Position numbers and translations under genes: made by a program
NCBI RefSeq assembly: GCF_965363235.1
Contig: NC_134841.1
Coordinates: 58,053,078-58,117,077 of the forward strand
DNA: 64,000 bases
Direction: 5' to 3'
From: Mytilus galloprovincialis
Lineage: Eukaryota > Mollusca > Bivalvia > Mytilida > Mytilidae
Notes under the pieces: generated by a model
Database searches by the model: none
Told to the model about the DNA's origin: nothing
Seen by the model: the letters and a program-made list of their open reading frames with translations, nothing else
In this document: one piece after another, positions 44,041 to 55,319 of the stretch
Position numbering within the stretch: the first letter of the stretch is position 1
How the letters are laid out: every line of letters begins with the position of its first letter

Positions 44041-44830
44041 TATTTACTTTTTATACAACCGTAAACAAAATTTGAGGTGGTATATTGGTATCCTGTTGTT
44101 GTCGTCAGCGACGTCTGAAGATATTTAGTTTCCTGTAATTTCAACGCAAAGTTTGAAACCATAAAAGGAAGGTTGAGGATTATGGTCCCAATAGTTAACG
44201 AATTAAGAGCATAAAAAAGGGCCCAAAGAAGCATTATTAAACCCCATGCATTGAAGTTGCGGAGGGTTTTTGCCCTGTCCGTCCGTCCATCCTGTTTCTT
44301 GTCATCACAACTCCTCTCAAACCACACAACAGGATTTCACAAAACCTTTTTAGATAATAAGGACATACAATGTAGTTGTGCATATTGACAGGAAATTAGG
44401 ATTCAATTTTTTTACTTGGAGTTACATCCCTTTGAACTTATTTACATTAATGTACTACAACTCCTCTGAAACTACACAATAGAATTTCATGAAACTTTGT
44501 AGATAATAAGGAAATATTATGTAGATGTGCATATTGACAGGAAATTAAGATTCATTTTTATGTCCCATTTATGGGCATTATGTTTTCTGGTCTGTGTCCG
44601 TTCGTTCGTCCGTGTGTCCCGCTTCAGGTTAAAGTGTTCAGTCGAGGTAGTTTTTGATGAAGTTGAAGTCCAATCAACGTGAAACTTAGTACACATTTTC
44701 CCTCTGATATGATCTTTCTAATTTTAATGCCAAATTAGAGTTTTTACTCCATTCTCACGGTCCACTGAACATATAAAATGATAGTGTGGATGGGGCATCT
44801 GTGTACTAGGGACACATTCTTGTTTTTTTT
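44041..44830. repeat. Cluster of bivalve noncoding repeats
   Basis: Three repeat types abut: a 'tttatacaaccgtaaacaaa' end near 44053; two units around 'caactcctctcaaaccacac' (44310 and 44460); and a 'tatgggcattatgttttctg' unit (44565-44830) that also occurs at 62788-63245. All are noncoding. Confidence 0.55.
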
Positions 44831-44979
44831 CTTACACTTATTTCATTTCTCCAATGACAATGTGGGGACATGGGCTATGTGAGCGTGTTCACTAAGGTTC
44901 TTTAATACGATTTTCCAGACAATTATAAACTTGTGTGTAAGTGTATGGATCGTTCTTTGATACATGTATGCCTAATCTA

Positions 44980-45420
44980 ACTGTGTATTTAGATTATTTT
45001 TTTTTATCCCAATTTCAAATTGGTCTACATTAAGGTCCAAAGGGTCTTAAATAAACTGAATTTGATTTTAACAAAAATTGAAATCTTTGGGTTCTTTTAT
45101 ATGCTAAATCTAAACCTGTAGTTAGATTTCTTTTGATTATGGGCCCAGTTTTCAAGTTGATCCAAATCGGGGTCCAAAATTAAACTTTGTTGATTTCAAC
45201 AAAAATTGAATATATTGGGGTTTTTGATATGCTGAATTTAACCGTGTATTTAGATATTTGATTTTTGGGCCATATCAGCAAATTGGTCCATATTGAGGTC
45301 AAAAGGGTCCAAAATTAAACTTTGTTTGATTTCATCAAAAATTGAATTCTTAAGGTTTTTTGAAATGCTGTATCTAACCACAAATTAAGATTTTGGATAT
45401 TGGACCTAAATAGGTAAATT
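44980..45420 (+). repeat. Tandem repeat, 'gggtccaaaattaaactttg' units
   Basis: Units of about 130-145 bp contain 'aattggtctacattaaggtc', 'ccaaaattaaactttgttga' and 'gatatgctgaatt'. The same unit is repeated at 50850-51390 within a larger element. Confidence 0.55.
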
Positions 45421-45720
45421 GTTATGCGTTACTTTTCTACATTGACTAGAGGTATAGGGGAGGGTTGAGATCTCCAAAAAATGTTTAACCCGTCACATTA
45501 TAAGGAGCCCCTGGCCTTTGTTAGTCTTGTATGATTTTTAATTTAAGTTTCTTGTGTATAATTTATAGTTAAGTTTGACGTCCATTATCACTGAACTAGT
45601 ATATATATTTGTTTAGGGGCCAGTTGAAGGACACCTCCGGGTGCAGGAGTTTCTCGCTGACCTTCAGGGTTGTTGTCTCTTTGACACATTCCACATTTCC
45701 ATTCTCAACTTTAGGTGTCC
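45421..45720 (+). repeat. Penelope-like family A 3' tail, detached copy
   Basis: 'ctacattgactagaggtata', 'ggcctttgttagtcttgtat', 'gacgtccattatcactgaac' and 'gggccagttgaaggacacct' match 10250-10600 in order. It is a tail-only copy with a small internal deletion. Confidence 0.7.
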
Positions 45721-46007
45721 AAATAAATTTTTTAAGCTCTTGGACCAATTTCATTCTCTCTCAGAAACCTATGCTGTGTCAAATATTTAATCACACTTCA
45801 AATTCTGAGCTGTATCGAGCTTGAATGGTGTGTCCATGTGTTGCAAATAATGATTACTTTCTGATAAATATGACCATGTTGAGGCACTTATGTCCTGACT
45901 CTTTCTTTTGGTTATCAAATATAAACTGACTCAGCTTCATGATTTTATTTATGCAGCCTCAAGACTCAATTTTATCTAGATTATCATAATATTTCTTATC
46001 TTTTCAG

Positions 46008-46387
46008 ATGTTAAATGCTGATTCTCAGGGTAGTTTGTGGTTACCAATAGCCAGTACACTGACACCAGTGAACATATAGACAACTCAGATATCCCTCATT
46101 ATGATATTTCAGTGAAACGTAAAGCACTTGATTATTTTTTGCAATCCTGTGGTCTTAGCCCTGTGAAGAAACAACTTAAAATCAACTGGAATCAATCATC
46201 CTAACACACCCAATATGACTATACAATGAAGATCGAACAGATATTTGTACAGGTGGTTAATGTTCTTGCACCAGGACAAGGAAGTCATCTTCTACATTCA
46301 GTCATGAATTTATCTCCTTCAACATCATCTGACAAAACGCTTGAAAATCTACAGCTTATGATTTATCATCTGATTGGGTAACACAGA
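46008..46387 (+). pseudogene. Uncharacterised gene, main exon, part 1 (interrupted by a transposon)
   Basis: It follows a 'ttttcag' acceptor. Translation gives 'MLNADSQGSLWLPIAST', then one frame over 'EHIDNSDIPHYDISVKRKAL' and 'DYFLQSCGLSPVKKQLKINW', then 'QIFVQVVNVLAPGQGSHLLH' and 'SVMNLSPSTSSDKTLENLQL'. The first shift lies near 46060. A stop (TAA) lies near 46203 and there is a further frame change near 46365. The frame resumes after the 1.245 kb element at 46388-47632. From memory, this resembles a multi-copy family in bivalves and cnidarians of unknown function. Strand and order agree with the exons at 39013 and 42982. Confidence 0.5.
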
Positions 46388-47632
46388 CAGAGCTCCAGAT
46401 AAGCTGCGTATTTGCGTGATCACGCAATACAAATAATAAAAAACCCAATGCAATTGCCCATTGCAGGGTTCAATAACCCAATTATTTCAAAGGAAAACCC
46501 AATAATATGCCGAAACCATGAGTTCTCAACCCTTTTATTGGCTACCATTTGCGTTATTTACCCTTATCTGTTTACAGTCGTCGCGTAAACTATTTTTATA
46601 ATATTTATAATTGGAAATTTCCTTTCGTTCTAAAAATAGATCCCTGCATCAAGTAGCTGAAATGGGTCCCTGTTAGAGTTTTCCGTTGCTCAAAGGGTAC
46701 ACGTGTTTTTGAAAACATTTCGATCTGCTCGGCGTTTATCCAATTAGCGTGTGTCATGTAGTCATATTTTTTTCGCATTGCTCGGGATTTATCATAACAT
46801 ACATTGAATTAAAATGAAAGTGAATGTCCGGTAAAAATATTGAATAGGAGCATGTTTTCTGCTTCTTTTGAAAAGCTGAGGGAAAGTTATGATGATAACA
46901 AGACTCCGCCAGTGTTTTTAGGAAGTGTCCATCGAACACACGGGCGTGTGTGCGTACCTTAACGAGAACATTGCTAATAAAAACAGGCAGGGTTTCCTCA
47001 AAAACGAAATCAGATGGAAAAAGTGAAAGGCCAAATCAATTATGACATGATAAAGCATCAGAAACCAAAAGTTCTAATAAAAGACAACTAAACCCAGATT
47101 TATAAAAATTGGAATAAAACGAAACCGTTCAAGTATAATTAGAGTTTATATACTATTTTTTTTCATTTTACTGTTAATTAATAAATACACACACATGCAG
47201 AATTTATTATATAAAGGTATAAGACGAGTGCCTGTGAATACACATATCCGTTTTTTTACAGTTTATATGAGAAAATACAAAATTGGCAGAAGGTTTGAAA
47301 CGGAACACAAATTAAACCTACAATTGTTCCTCAGTGAATAAACCACGAAACAGCTATCAAATAACCCTAACCCTAAACCAAATAAAACAGCTAAACAAAG
47401 AAAGAAACATATTTAAGATGGAAAAAATCTGGGGTTGCTATTGCCTAAATATTCAATATTGTGTTGATGAGAAACCCAATATATTAAGGAGCTTGGTGGT
47501 GAAAAACCCAATTTGATATTAACATGAGGGGTGAATTGGAATTGATCATGCAATTAAAAAACTTTTTCACCCAATTATATTTGAAAATGGTGGGTTAAAA
47601 ACCCAATTTGTGAATTCTTATCTGGAGCTCTG
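46388..47632. mobile_element. 1,245-bp hAT-like element, CAGAGCTCCAGATAAG ends, copy 2, inside an exon
   Basis: It has the same ends and length as the copy at 29470-30714. I found only about two base differences (for example 'cgatctgctcgg' for 'cgatcttctcgg'). A perfect 7-bp duplication ACACAGA flanks it (46381-46387 and 47633-47639), and removing one copy restores the continuous codons D-W-V-T-Q-R-Q-I-L. It therefore landed in coding sequence, recently. Confidence 0.9.
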
Positions 47633-48200
47633 ACACAGAGACAGATTTTGTCAGTATTTGCAAATTACTTTACTTTTAAAGAAATGAGTACTTATATTTC
47701 AGATTTAACAAAATATAGATATACAGCAGCCAGAAAACATGCTTAAGAAAAAGGATAAGGACAGCCTGTATAAATTTCACCATATACCCGCAAAGGGTTG
47801 TCTGAACATCAAACTAAATGTTTTATTGATTTTGTTATGTCTCCAAGCGTAATGACTGATTCACCATTTCTGGAAACAAAATTAAAACTATCAAATGGAG
47901 AACTTTATCAAGTACCTCAAATATTTTTTAATAGTGTTTGCTCTCGTGTTGTAGTACCAGACTTTTTGTAGGGAATCAGGAATTGGTGATGTGGCAAGTG
48001 ACAGATCATATATGAGAATATTACAGCCCACTGAACCTAATATCAGAAAAAGTATGAAAGGTCTAGATAACTATGCAGCTGATGGAGCCAAAGATATTGA
48101 TGACCTGAAGAAAATTGTAAATGTATTGGGCAAAGAATGGGAAGATGGTATATTCCAACAATTATCCAACTGTAAACACTATTTAAAGCTTGATTATAAG
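47633..48200 (+). pseudogene. Uncharacterised gene, main exon, part 2
   Basis: After the insertion the translation continues 'QILSVFANYFTFKEMSTYIS' and 'DLTKYRYTAARKHA', breaks, and resumes with 'SDRSYMRILQPTEPNIRKSM', 'DNYAADGAKDIDDLKKIVNV' and 'LGKEWEDGIFQQLSNCKHYL' up to 'KLDYK' before a possible donor (gtttgt). The 'ADGAK..DDL..IV..LG' and 'YLK.DYK' blocks are hallmarks of the uncharacterised family. Stops and frame changes near 47745 and 47960 show decay. If the donor at 48201 is used, the next exon in phase is 49518. Confidence 0.5.
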
Positions 48201-48463
48201 GTTTGTTTTTAGTATAGATAAAGAAACATGCAATAATGTTATAATTCATGAGACACTAATCCCGTCAACGCAGAACACTAAAATATATTCAGAACAAGGT
48301 CCATAGGTGACTGCAGCCTTCAACAATGGAATCACACACTAAGTAAGTTAAGGACCAAAAAAAAAGAAGTTTGAAAGATGAATTAAATTTTGATTTGAAA
48401 ATGTTGCAATGATATTTATATTTTCCTTACAGCTTTATGATTCTTTAAGAAATCCTACATGCG

Positions 48464-48660
48464 CCTAGGTGGCTGAGTTAGTCTTAGTAGTTATTACTGT
48501 AATCACTAGCCAGTCAACACTGAGCTTGTTATTTCAAACCCAGTGATTACAAGTGCACTCCATTTCAATGGAAGGTCAGTGGTTTTCTTCGGGCAATACG
48601 GCTTCCTACGCCAATAAAAATGTATTTCCTACACTCTTTTATGTCATTCTAAAATGAAAA
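48464..48660 (+). mobile_element. tRNA-derived SINE with a Meta-type central domain
   Basis: The head 'ctaggtggctgagttagtct' resembles a serine/leucine-type tRNA 5' half (A box TGGCTGAGTTAG), and 'ttatttcaaacccagtg' is a degenerate B box. The following 'gtggttttcttcgggcaata' and 'cggcttcctacgccaataaa' match a central domain conserved among animal SINEs. The B box has lost its CG, so internal promotion is doubtful. Its 3' part joins the inverted arms of the 48624-49355 unit. Confidence 0.6.
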
Positions 48661-49355
48661 TAAACAAAGTTATCTACATTTGTACCTTGAATTTAATTTT
48701 TTTTAACCTCTTTGCTTATACAGATGAACTGCATTGTTTATGTCTATTTTCTTCTTTTTTTTTAAATCTGTGCTCTATGACGTCGGCGTGCAAAATGCAG
48801 ATAAAGCCAAATAAAAACATATGTGTGGATCGAGTTACCCTACTTTTCAGTGGTTCAATGGTAATTTGGAATTAAAGCAATTTTCTTAAGAGTTAATATA
48901 ATTCTTTTTCTCCAGTGATAATATTTCACAATTCTATTGATGTTGTGGATAGTATAAAACTAGCATCAAAATTCAATTTTAATAAAAAAAAAAAAAGAAA
49001 GTAAGGCCATAAAAAAGAATAGGTTTGTTTGCCCAAACCCTACCTACCCAAAAAAAAGCTGCCTACTCAAATTCTTTTATTGTCCTGATTTGAAGAATTT
49101 TTTTTTTTAATCAGATAGGCATGAAGACTAATAAACATCCAATACAAAAATTTCTTAAAAAAGAAAATGCCTACCTACCTACCCACTGTCTCAACCTTTG
49201 GTAGGGTTTGGGCAAATCAAAATATTTTTAATTGTGGCCTAAGACAAACAATGAAGTTCATCAGTATAAACAAAGAGGTTAAAAAAAATCAATTCAAGGT
49301 AGATAACTTTGTTTATTTTCATTTTAGAATGACATGAAAGAGTGTAGGAAATACG
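48624..49355. repeat. Large inverted repeat (arms about 110-120 bp) with a nested element
   Basis: The left arm (48624-48743) and right arm (49246-49355) are near-perfect inverses: 'atgtcattctaaaatgaaaa', 'taaacaaagttatctac' and 'ttaacctctttg' occur on both. The mirrored frames 'MKINKVIY' on the two strands come from this and are not genes. The left arm includes SINE 3' sequence. A separate palindromic element sits between the arms. Confidence 0.75.
49003..49241. mobile_element. Palindromic miniature element, 'taaggcca...tgcccaaaccctacc' ends
   Basis: The left end carries 'aggccataaaaaagaat' and 'gtttgcccaaaccctaccta'; the right end carries the inverse, 'ggtagggtttgggcaaatca' and 'aattgtggcct'. 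It lies between the two arms of the larger inverted repeat. It is noncoding. Confidence 0.6.
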
Positions 49356-49517
49356 GCTAATCAATATATTTGTAAGATGATACTTATAAGTGGGTCTCTC
49401 CTCAAATGTTAATACATTAATATTTGCACAATAGATATTATAACCCATTCATTACCTATTGAAATATATATGTTAGCGAAATGAACAAATGTTATTGATA
49501 TTTAATTTTTTTTTAAG

Positions 49518-49622
49518 GAAACAAAAGCAAATTTAGAGAAAATAAATCTGCGATTGAAGGAAGCGAAGGAAGAAACAGAACAAATCAGGAGGAATTGTCA
49601 GGAAATTATCAAAACTTACCAG
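49518..49622 (+). CDS. Coiled-coil exon A
   Basis: A 105-base, phase-0 exon (acceptor ttaag, donor gtatgg) encodes 35 residues, 'ETKANLEKINLRLKEAKEET' then 'EQIRRNCQEIIKTYQ', a clear heptad-type coiled coil. It has no lesion. It can follow 48200 in phase, and the exon at 54579 follows it in phase. The coiled-coil exons at 49518, 54579, 55097/60665 and 61294 look like one gene. I do not recognise the protein; long coiled coils of this kind occur in centrosomal and cytoskeletal proteins but also in transposon-linked families. Confidence 0.6.
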
Positions 49623-49719
49623 GTATGGTTTAAATACCTATTCTGATATTGACCTGAAAGAACAATGTAAACAAGAATTTTTTAGGATGTCTTTATTATT
49701 GAGAAAACTGTGACAGAAT

Positions 49720-49840
49720 AGTAATGGAAATGAGGAATGTGTTAAAGAGACAACAACCCTGTCAAAAGGCAGAAAACAGCCCACGGCCACCAATGAGTCT
49801 TCAACACAGCGAGAACATCCTACACCCCCTACTTGCTATA
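49720..49840 (-). repeat. Penelope-like family A 3' tail, short reverse copy
   Basis: 'gttaaagagacaacaaccct', 'acggccaccaatgagtcttc' and 'aacacagcgagaacatccta' are the reverse of the family A tail end. Confidence 0.6.
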
Positions 49841-50099
49841 GGTATAGAAAATACAAATACACACACTTAAAATTTTGATAGCATAATTTGTATACAGCAT
49901 TTCATGTAATGGCTAATTTAGCGTTGATCACTTGATGTCCATTCTACCAAAATTGCAATCACAGAATATCAGGAATACCTTGAATCAATGGGAAAGTAAT
50001 TTTTTCATGTAATGGTATGATTTTCATACAAATAAAACTATCTTGATTTATTGTTTGTGTCTTAAAATTTCTACACATACTTGCATATTATGAAATGTT

Positions 50100-52140
50100 T
50101 GCTGAGCGCAGCCTGATACAACCGCAGAGGTTGAACCCTGAACAGTTGGGCCAAATTTTTTATGGTTTTTATACGACTGCAAAATTTGAAAAATTTTTCG
50201 TCATATATTGCTATCACGTCGTCGTCGTCCGAATACTTTTAGTTTTCGCACTCTAACTTTAGTAAAAGTGAATGGAAATCTATGAAATTTTAAGACAAGG
50301 TTTATGACCACAAAAGGAAGGTTGGTATTGATTTTGGGAGTTTTGGTCCCAACATTTTAGGAATTAGGGGCCAAAAAGGGCCCAAATAAGCATTTTCTTG
50401 GTTTTCGCACTATAACTTTAGTTTAAGTTAATAGAAATCTATGAAATTTTGACACAAGGTTTATGACCACAAAAGAACGGTTGGGATTGATTTTGGGAGT
50501 TTTGGTTTCAACAGTTTAGGAATTAGGGGCCAAAAAAGGGCCCAAATAAGCATTATTCTTGGTTTTCGCACAATAACTTTAGTTTAAGTAAATAGAAATC
50601 AATGAAATTTAAACACAATGTTAATGACTACAAAAGGAAGGTTGGTATTGATTTTGGGAGTTGAGGTCCCAACAGTTTAGGAATTAGGGGCCAAAAAGGG
50701 ACCCAAATAAGCATTTTTCTTGGTTTTCGCACCATAACGTTAGTATAAGTAAATAGAAATCTATGAAATTTAAACACAAGGTTTATGACCATAAAAGGAA
50801 GGTTGGTATTGATTTTGGGAGTTTTGGTCCCAACAGAATAAGGGGCCCAAAGGGTCCAAAATTAAACTTTGTTTGATTTCATCAAAATTGAATAATTGGG
50901 GTTCTTTGATATGCCGAATCTAACTGTCATGACTGTGTATGTAGATTCTTAACCTTTGGTCCCGTTTTCAAATTGGTCTACATTAAGGTTCAAAGGGTCC
51001 AAAATTAAACTTAGTTTGATTTTGACAAAAAATGAATCAGTTAGGTTCTTTGATATGCTGAATCTGAAAATGTACTTAGATTCTTGATTATTGGCCCAGT
51101 TTTCAAGTTGGTCCAAATCGGGGTCCAAAATTAAACTTTGTTTGATTTCATCAAAAATTGAATAAATGGGGTTCTTTGATATACCAAATCTAACTGTGTA
51201 TGTAGATTCTTCATTTTTGGTCCTGTTTTCAAATTGGTCTACACTAAAGTCCAAAGGGTCCAAAATTAAACTTAGTCTGATTTTAACAAAAATTGAAATC
51301 TTGGGGTTCTTTGATATGCTGAATCCAAAAATGTACTTAGATTTTTTATTATGGGCCCAGTTTTCAAGTTGGTCCAAATCAGGATCCAAAATTATTATAT
51401 TAAGTATTGTGCAATAGCAAGTCTTTTCAATTGCACAGTATTGCGCAATGGCAAGAAATATCTAATTGCACAATATTGTGAAATAGCAAATTTTTTTTTA
51501 ATTAGAGTTATCTTTCTTTGTCCAGAATAGTAAGCAAGAAATATCTAATTGCAAAATATTGTGCAATAGCAAGATTTTTTTTTAATTGGAGTTATCTTTC
51601 TTTGTCCAGAATCAACTTAAATCTTTGTTATATACAATATATACAATGTATATTCACTTTTTACTACCAACTGATAAATTAATATAATCTTTACCATTCA
51701 GTGATAACAAGCAGTTTTTTTACATCTTAATATTTTATGATGTATTTAAATGAGTAGTTATTGTTGCAAACTCCATTAGAAATTTTAATTGAGATTAGTT
51801 TTGGAATAAGGGAAAGGGGAATGTGATTAAAAAAATTGGGTTCAATTTTTCTCATTTGAAATTTCATAAATAAAAAAGAAAATTTCTTCAAACATTTTTT
51901 TGAGAGGATTAATATTCAACAGCATAGTGAATTGCTCTAAGAGAAAACAAAAATTTTAAGTTCATTAGAACACATTCATTCTGTGTCAGAAACCTATGCT
52001 GTGTCAACTATTTAATCACAATCCAAATTTAGAGCTGAATCCAGCTTGAATGTTGTGTCCATACTTGCCCCAACTGTTCAGGGTTCAACCTCTGCGGTCG
52101 TATAAAGCTACGCCCTGCGGAGCATCTGGTTTATCTTGTC
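50100..52140. repeat. Noncoding bivalve element with tandem interior, 'tttatacgac..gc' ends
   Basis: The main unit runs from 'tttttatacgactgcaaaat' (50167) to 'tctgcggtcgtataaagcta' (about 52110), so the ends are inverted. Inside are four units of about 165 bp ('gggagttttggtcccaacag', 'gcaccataacgttagtataa') and four of about 140 bp ('gatatgctgaatctaactgt'). A reversed fragment of the same family end ('ccgcagaggttgaaccctga') lies immediately left at 50118-50150. It encodes no protein. Confidence 0.6.
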
Positions 52141-52253
52141 TACCTTTTGCCATTTCCGTTCTCTTACCACCAAATTTGATAAAACTTGTTCTCTATGTTC
52201 ATTACCAACAAAGACACATCCAATTGGAATATAGGTATTTTCATTGTTAAAAT

Positions 52254-52819
52254 AAAGGAGTAGGTTCAGTAAGACCCCTTTTTGGCCCCCAAAATATAGC
52301 AGTTTTACAAAATTGTGAAAATGTAATCTTTTAGCTATTTACTGGAAAGTAGAATGCTTATGCTACATAAATATGGGCTGTTTTTGACAATACAATGCAC
52401 ATATATCGGGTACTACCATCATTAAGTCATGCTAAATTGCTGAAATCTTCACAATTTTAGCGTTTTTCCGTCTTTAATGAAAGTGGCCGCATTTGTGTTC
52501 ATTCATTATATTGAAATGTAAGTTGTATTTGATGATATTACATAACATATATAAAGGTTGAGGATGAACACAGATTCGGCTACTTTATAATTTTGACAAA
52601 AACCATATGAAAAGTGACGATTTTTGGCATATTTGATAGATTTTTCATATTAATGCTTGAAAGGGAGCGTTTTTAATGCCTAAATCAGTTAAAATCTTTC
52701 ACATAAACTAATTGAATCAATTGAAATAGACACTTAAGTGTTTAAAAATGTTCAAAATCTTTCGTTAGATGAACCTGAAATTTGAGGCCAAAATCAGCCC
52801 TTACCGGACCTACTCCTTT
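52254..52819. mobile_element. Miniature transposon, AAAGGAGTAGGT ends
   Basis: Inverted ends AAAGGAGTAGGTTCAGTAAG (left) and the inverse of AAAGGAGTAGGTCCGGTAAG (right) bound a 566-bp noncoding unit. A second end of the same kind ('gcccctactcctttgtc') lies at 53594-53612, so another, damaged copy is nearby. No target duplication was clear. Confidence 0.6.
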
Positions 52820-53640
52820 CATGTTTCTCACTTATTATGTAATTTAAGCAAAACAATCTTTTAAATTCGGTATACTTTGTCCCCCCCATCCCCCCCCTTT
52901 TTCCTAACATAAAATCATGGATCTGACCCTTATACCAGAGAGAGAATACCAGGGAGAGAAGATTGTCACATTCAAACACCAGATTTTGAATTGATAATTA
53001 GCAGAAACATAAATAATGTACAGATTTTGTTATATTGCATGTCTATCTAAAATTTCATAATTTAAAACAAAATATCCTCAAAGTTGTTATTGACTCCCTT
53101 ACACATGTAGTTCATTGCTTTCGGATTTTTTTAAGAAGTGTAACTAGACATATACTAACAGAAATAATATTAGGAATACACGTTACATTCATAAACCAAA
53201 AAATAAAGTTTCTATAGGCATAAGAATGTATAAACTAAACTTTGTCAGATGAATAGGTCCAATTTGGAAGGCAAATTTCAGCTTTTTATTGCTCTGCTTG
53301 GCTATGAAAAATATAAAATAAACTATCGCACCAACCTTGCACCAAAAAGATTTTTTATCTTAAGTTTGATATGTATGAACTTGTCAAAATGTTAAAATTT
53401 TTAATAGGTGCAAGTATAGTAAGGTTGTTAAAATTTACCACTACCATTGTGACGTCATTGAACCTTTTTTTTTTTTATAGATAAAAACAGTTTTTATTAA
53501 TCATTGAATCGTTTTCAAATAATTTATGGAGAAAAAACTGGTCTGTAAGAATTTTTTTTATCTTATAAACTTGGGCCATTATAGGCCATTATAGCCCCTA
53601 CTCCTTTGTCATAAAATAGGTTTCTGACACAAAACAAATA
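52820..53640. other. AT-rich spacer with one stray element end
   Basis: Only the single AAAGGAGTAGG-type end at about 53594-53612 is recognisable. I see no gene. Confidence 0.4.
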
Positions 53641-54452
53641 TCAAGATCTTACAAATCTATTGCTCAATACTGTGCAATTAAAGATTTCTTCTTGAAACTT
53701 TAAAAAAAATTGAAAAAAAATTTGAACCCCTTAAAAAAATTGGAACCTACCAAAACTTTTTGAAATCCCCATTGGAACAATTACCCCACCCTTGATCTTT
53801 GCCTTTCCCTTGTAGTATGGAACCTTGTACAATTTCAGAGAGATCCATACCCTTAAACACAAGTTATTATCTGGAAACTAAATATGTGCACAATTTTGGC
53901 CCTTTTTTTTGGATCCAATTCCTGCAAGAATGGGGTATCAACCCCCAAACTCAATCCAAGCCTTCCTTTTGTGATATGAAACCTTGTGGTACAATGTCAG
54001 ATAGATCCATACATTTTGTACTCTTACATACAAGCTATAGTCCAGAAACTACAAAAATGTGTTTTTGTCCCTTAATTCCAAAACTGTTGGCGCCATAACC
54101 CCCAAATTGAAACCAAACCTTCTACTTGTGGTATTAAACATTGTGGAATAATTTCAGAGCAATTGAAATACTTATACACAAGTTATTACCCTGAAAGTAG
54201 AAAAATGCTTGTTTAGGACCTCTTTTGGGGCCCTTATTCCAGTTATAAACAGTTGGAACCATCATCCTGAAAGTCAATCCCAACCTTCTTTTCGTGGTAT
54301 TGAGGCTTCTTATACATTGTTATAAAATTTCAAATATCCATTCACGTAAACTAAAGTTATTGTCCGGAAACCAATGTGTCTTCAAAGGACGCAGAGGACT
54401 ACGACATCATACCATTATATGATTCCAAAAATTGTTTTGTGGTTGTATAAAA
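53641..54452 (-). repeat. Second, partial copy of the 'tttatacgac' element, reverse orientation
   Basis: Four degenerate units of about 165 bp ('cagagagatccatacccttaaa', of which 'gagatccatacccttaaa' is representative) end in 'tttgtggttgtataaaa', the inverse of the element's left end. It lies in the intron before coiled-coil exon B. Confidence 0.5.
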
Positions 54453-54578
54453 ATAGCTGTAATGTATTTTGCCCTTGATAATGTAAATACTCACATATTT
54501 AAGTGTTCAGAAAAAGTTTAAATAAGGTTGCTGAAATTCATTATTGTAATTGCAAAATAACTGTGTGTTTTATTATAG

Positions 54579-54676
54579 GAATCTGAGGAGATAAAATCCA
54601 ATAGTCCGAATCAAGAAGTGAAGAAAAACAGACTGAACTTTTACTTCAGAAGACAGAAAATAAAGACAAAGAAGAG
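54579..54676 (+). pseudogene. Coiled-coil exon B, with one-base frameshift
   Basis: Bounded by 'ttatag' and 'gtagat', the exon is 98 bases long. It begins in phase with exon A as 'ESEEIKSNSP', but from about 54608 the sensible reading is one base over: 'ESRSEEKQTELLLQKTENKD' then 'KEE', again coiled coil. A 99-base exon would be phase 0 at both ends like exon A, so one base appears lost. Either the gene is decaying or the assembly has a small error. Confidence 0.55.
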
Positions 54677-55096
54677 GTAGATAAATGTTTATTGTCTGTC
54701 TTCATTTACATTGAGTATTCCTGACAAAGGTGAATCTCAGAAGCCCCTCTAATACACCAAATTTATAAAATATGATTTTCATTTTCTAGCCCTGAAGAGA
54801 TACTGCCACTGCTTGTGGACTCCTAGTCTCCGAGAGTATCATCAGCTCAGGAGTCAGTGCATTGGAATTGACATGTATTATGAAACATAAAAAACCCACA
54901 AAAGAGCACATAAATTTTAAAGGTTACCATTGCATATGCCATTCAGAATATAACCAATTAACCAAACATTTAGACTGTTGAAAAATTATTTATTGGTATC
55001 AGTCGTGCTGTACCAATTCATTAAAATTTGATGCAGCTTGTAGAAATTTAATAAAACTTCTAAATAACCAATATATTTATTTTTATTTGTTTACAG

Positions 55097-55106
55097 ATAT
55101 ATACAA
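55097..55106 (+). pseudogene. Coiled-coil exon C, first ten bases (cut off by a transposon)
   Basis: The acceptor 'tttacag' is followed by ATATATACAA, after which the Mutator-like element begins. The same bases (catatacaa) reappear at 60656-60664 where the exon resumes. Joined, the exon would read 'IYTTAMKELEQLRMKHRETL'. Confidence 0.6.
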
Positions 55107-55319
55107 GAATTATAGTCATTTCGTACCCCACATTTCGTACTTTGCAAAAACCATTTCATACCCTGACCATTTCGTACCTTGACCATTTCAAATATTAACA
55201 TGTAATAACAATTCGTACCTCATGGAAGAATTTCATGGAAGATTAATATGTATGCCATTTCGTACCTCATTGAATATTTATATGTAATACCATTTCGTAC
55301 CGCATGGAAGATAACTATG

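Noticed and set aside
29470-47632. Two nearly identical same-direction 1.245 kb copies read as the terminal repeats of one 18 kb element
   Set aside because: Each copy has its own inverted ends and its own target duplication (ATATTT and ACACAGA), so they are independent insertions.
48466-48550. A functional tRNA gene
   Set aside because: The B box is degenerate, no acceptor stem closes, and a SINE central domain follows directly.
50949-51389. Minus-strand 146-residue frame with an internal peptide repeat ('DPDLDQLENWA')
   Set aside because: The peptide repetition comes from the 140-bp noncoding tandem unit; the same units elsewhere are not open.
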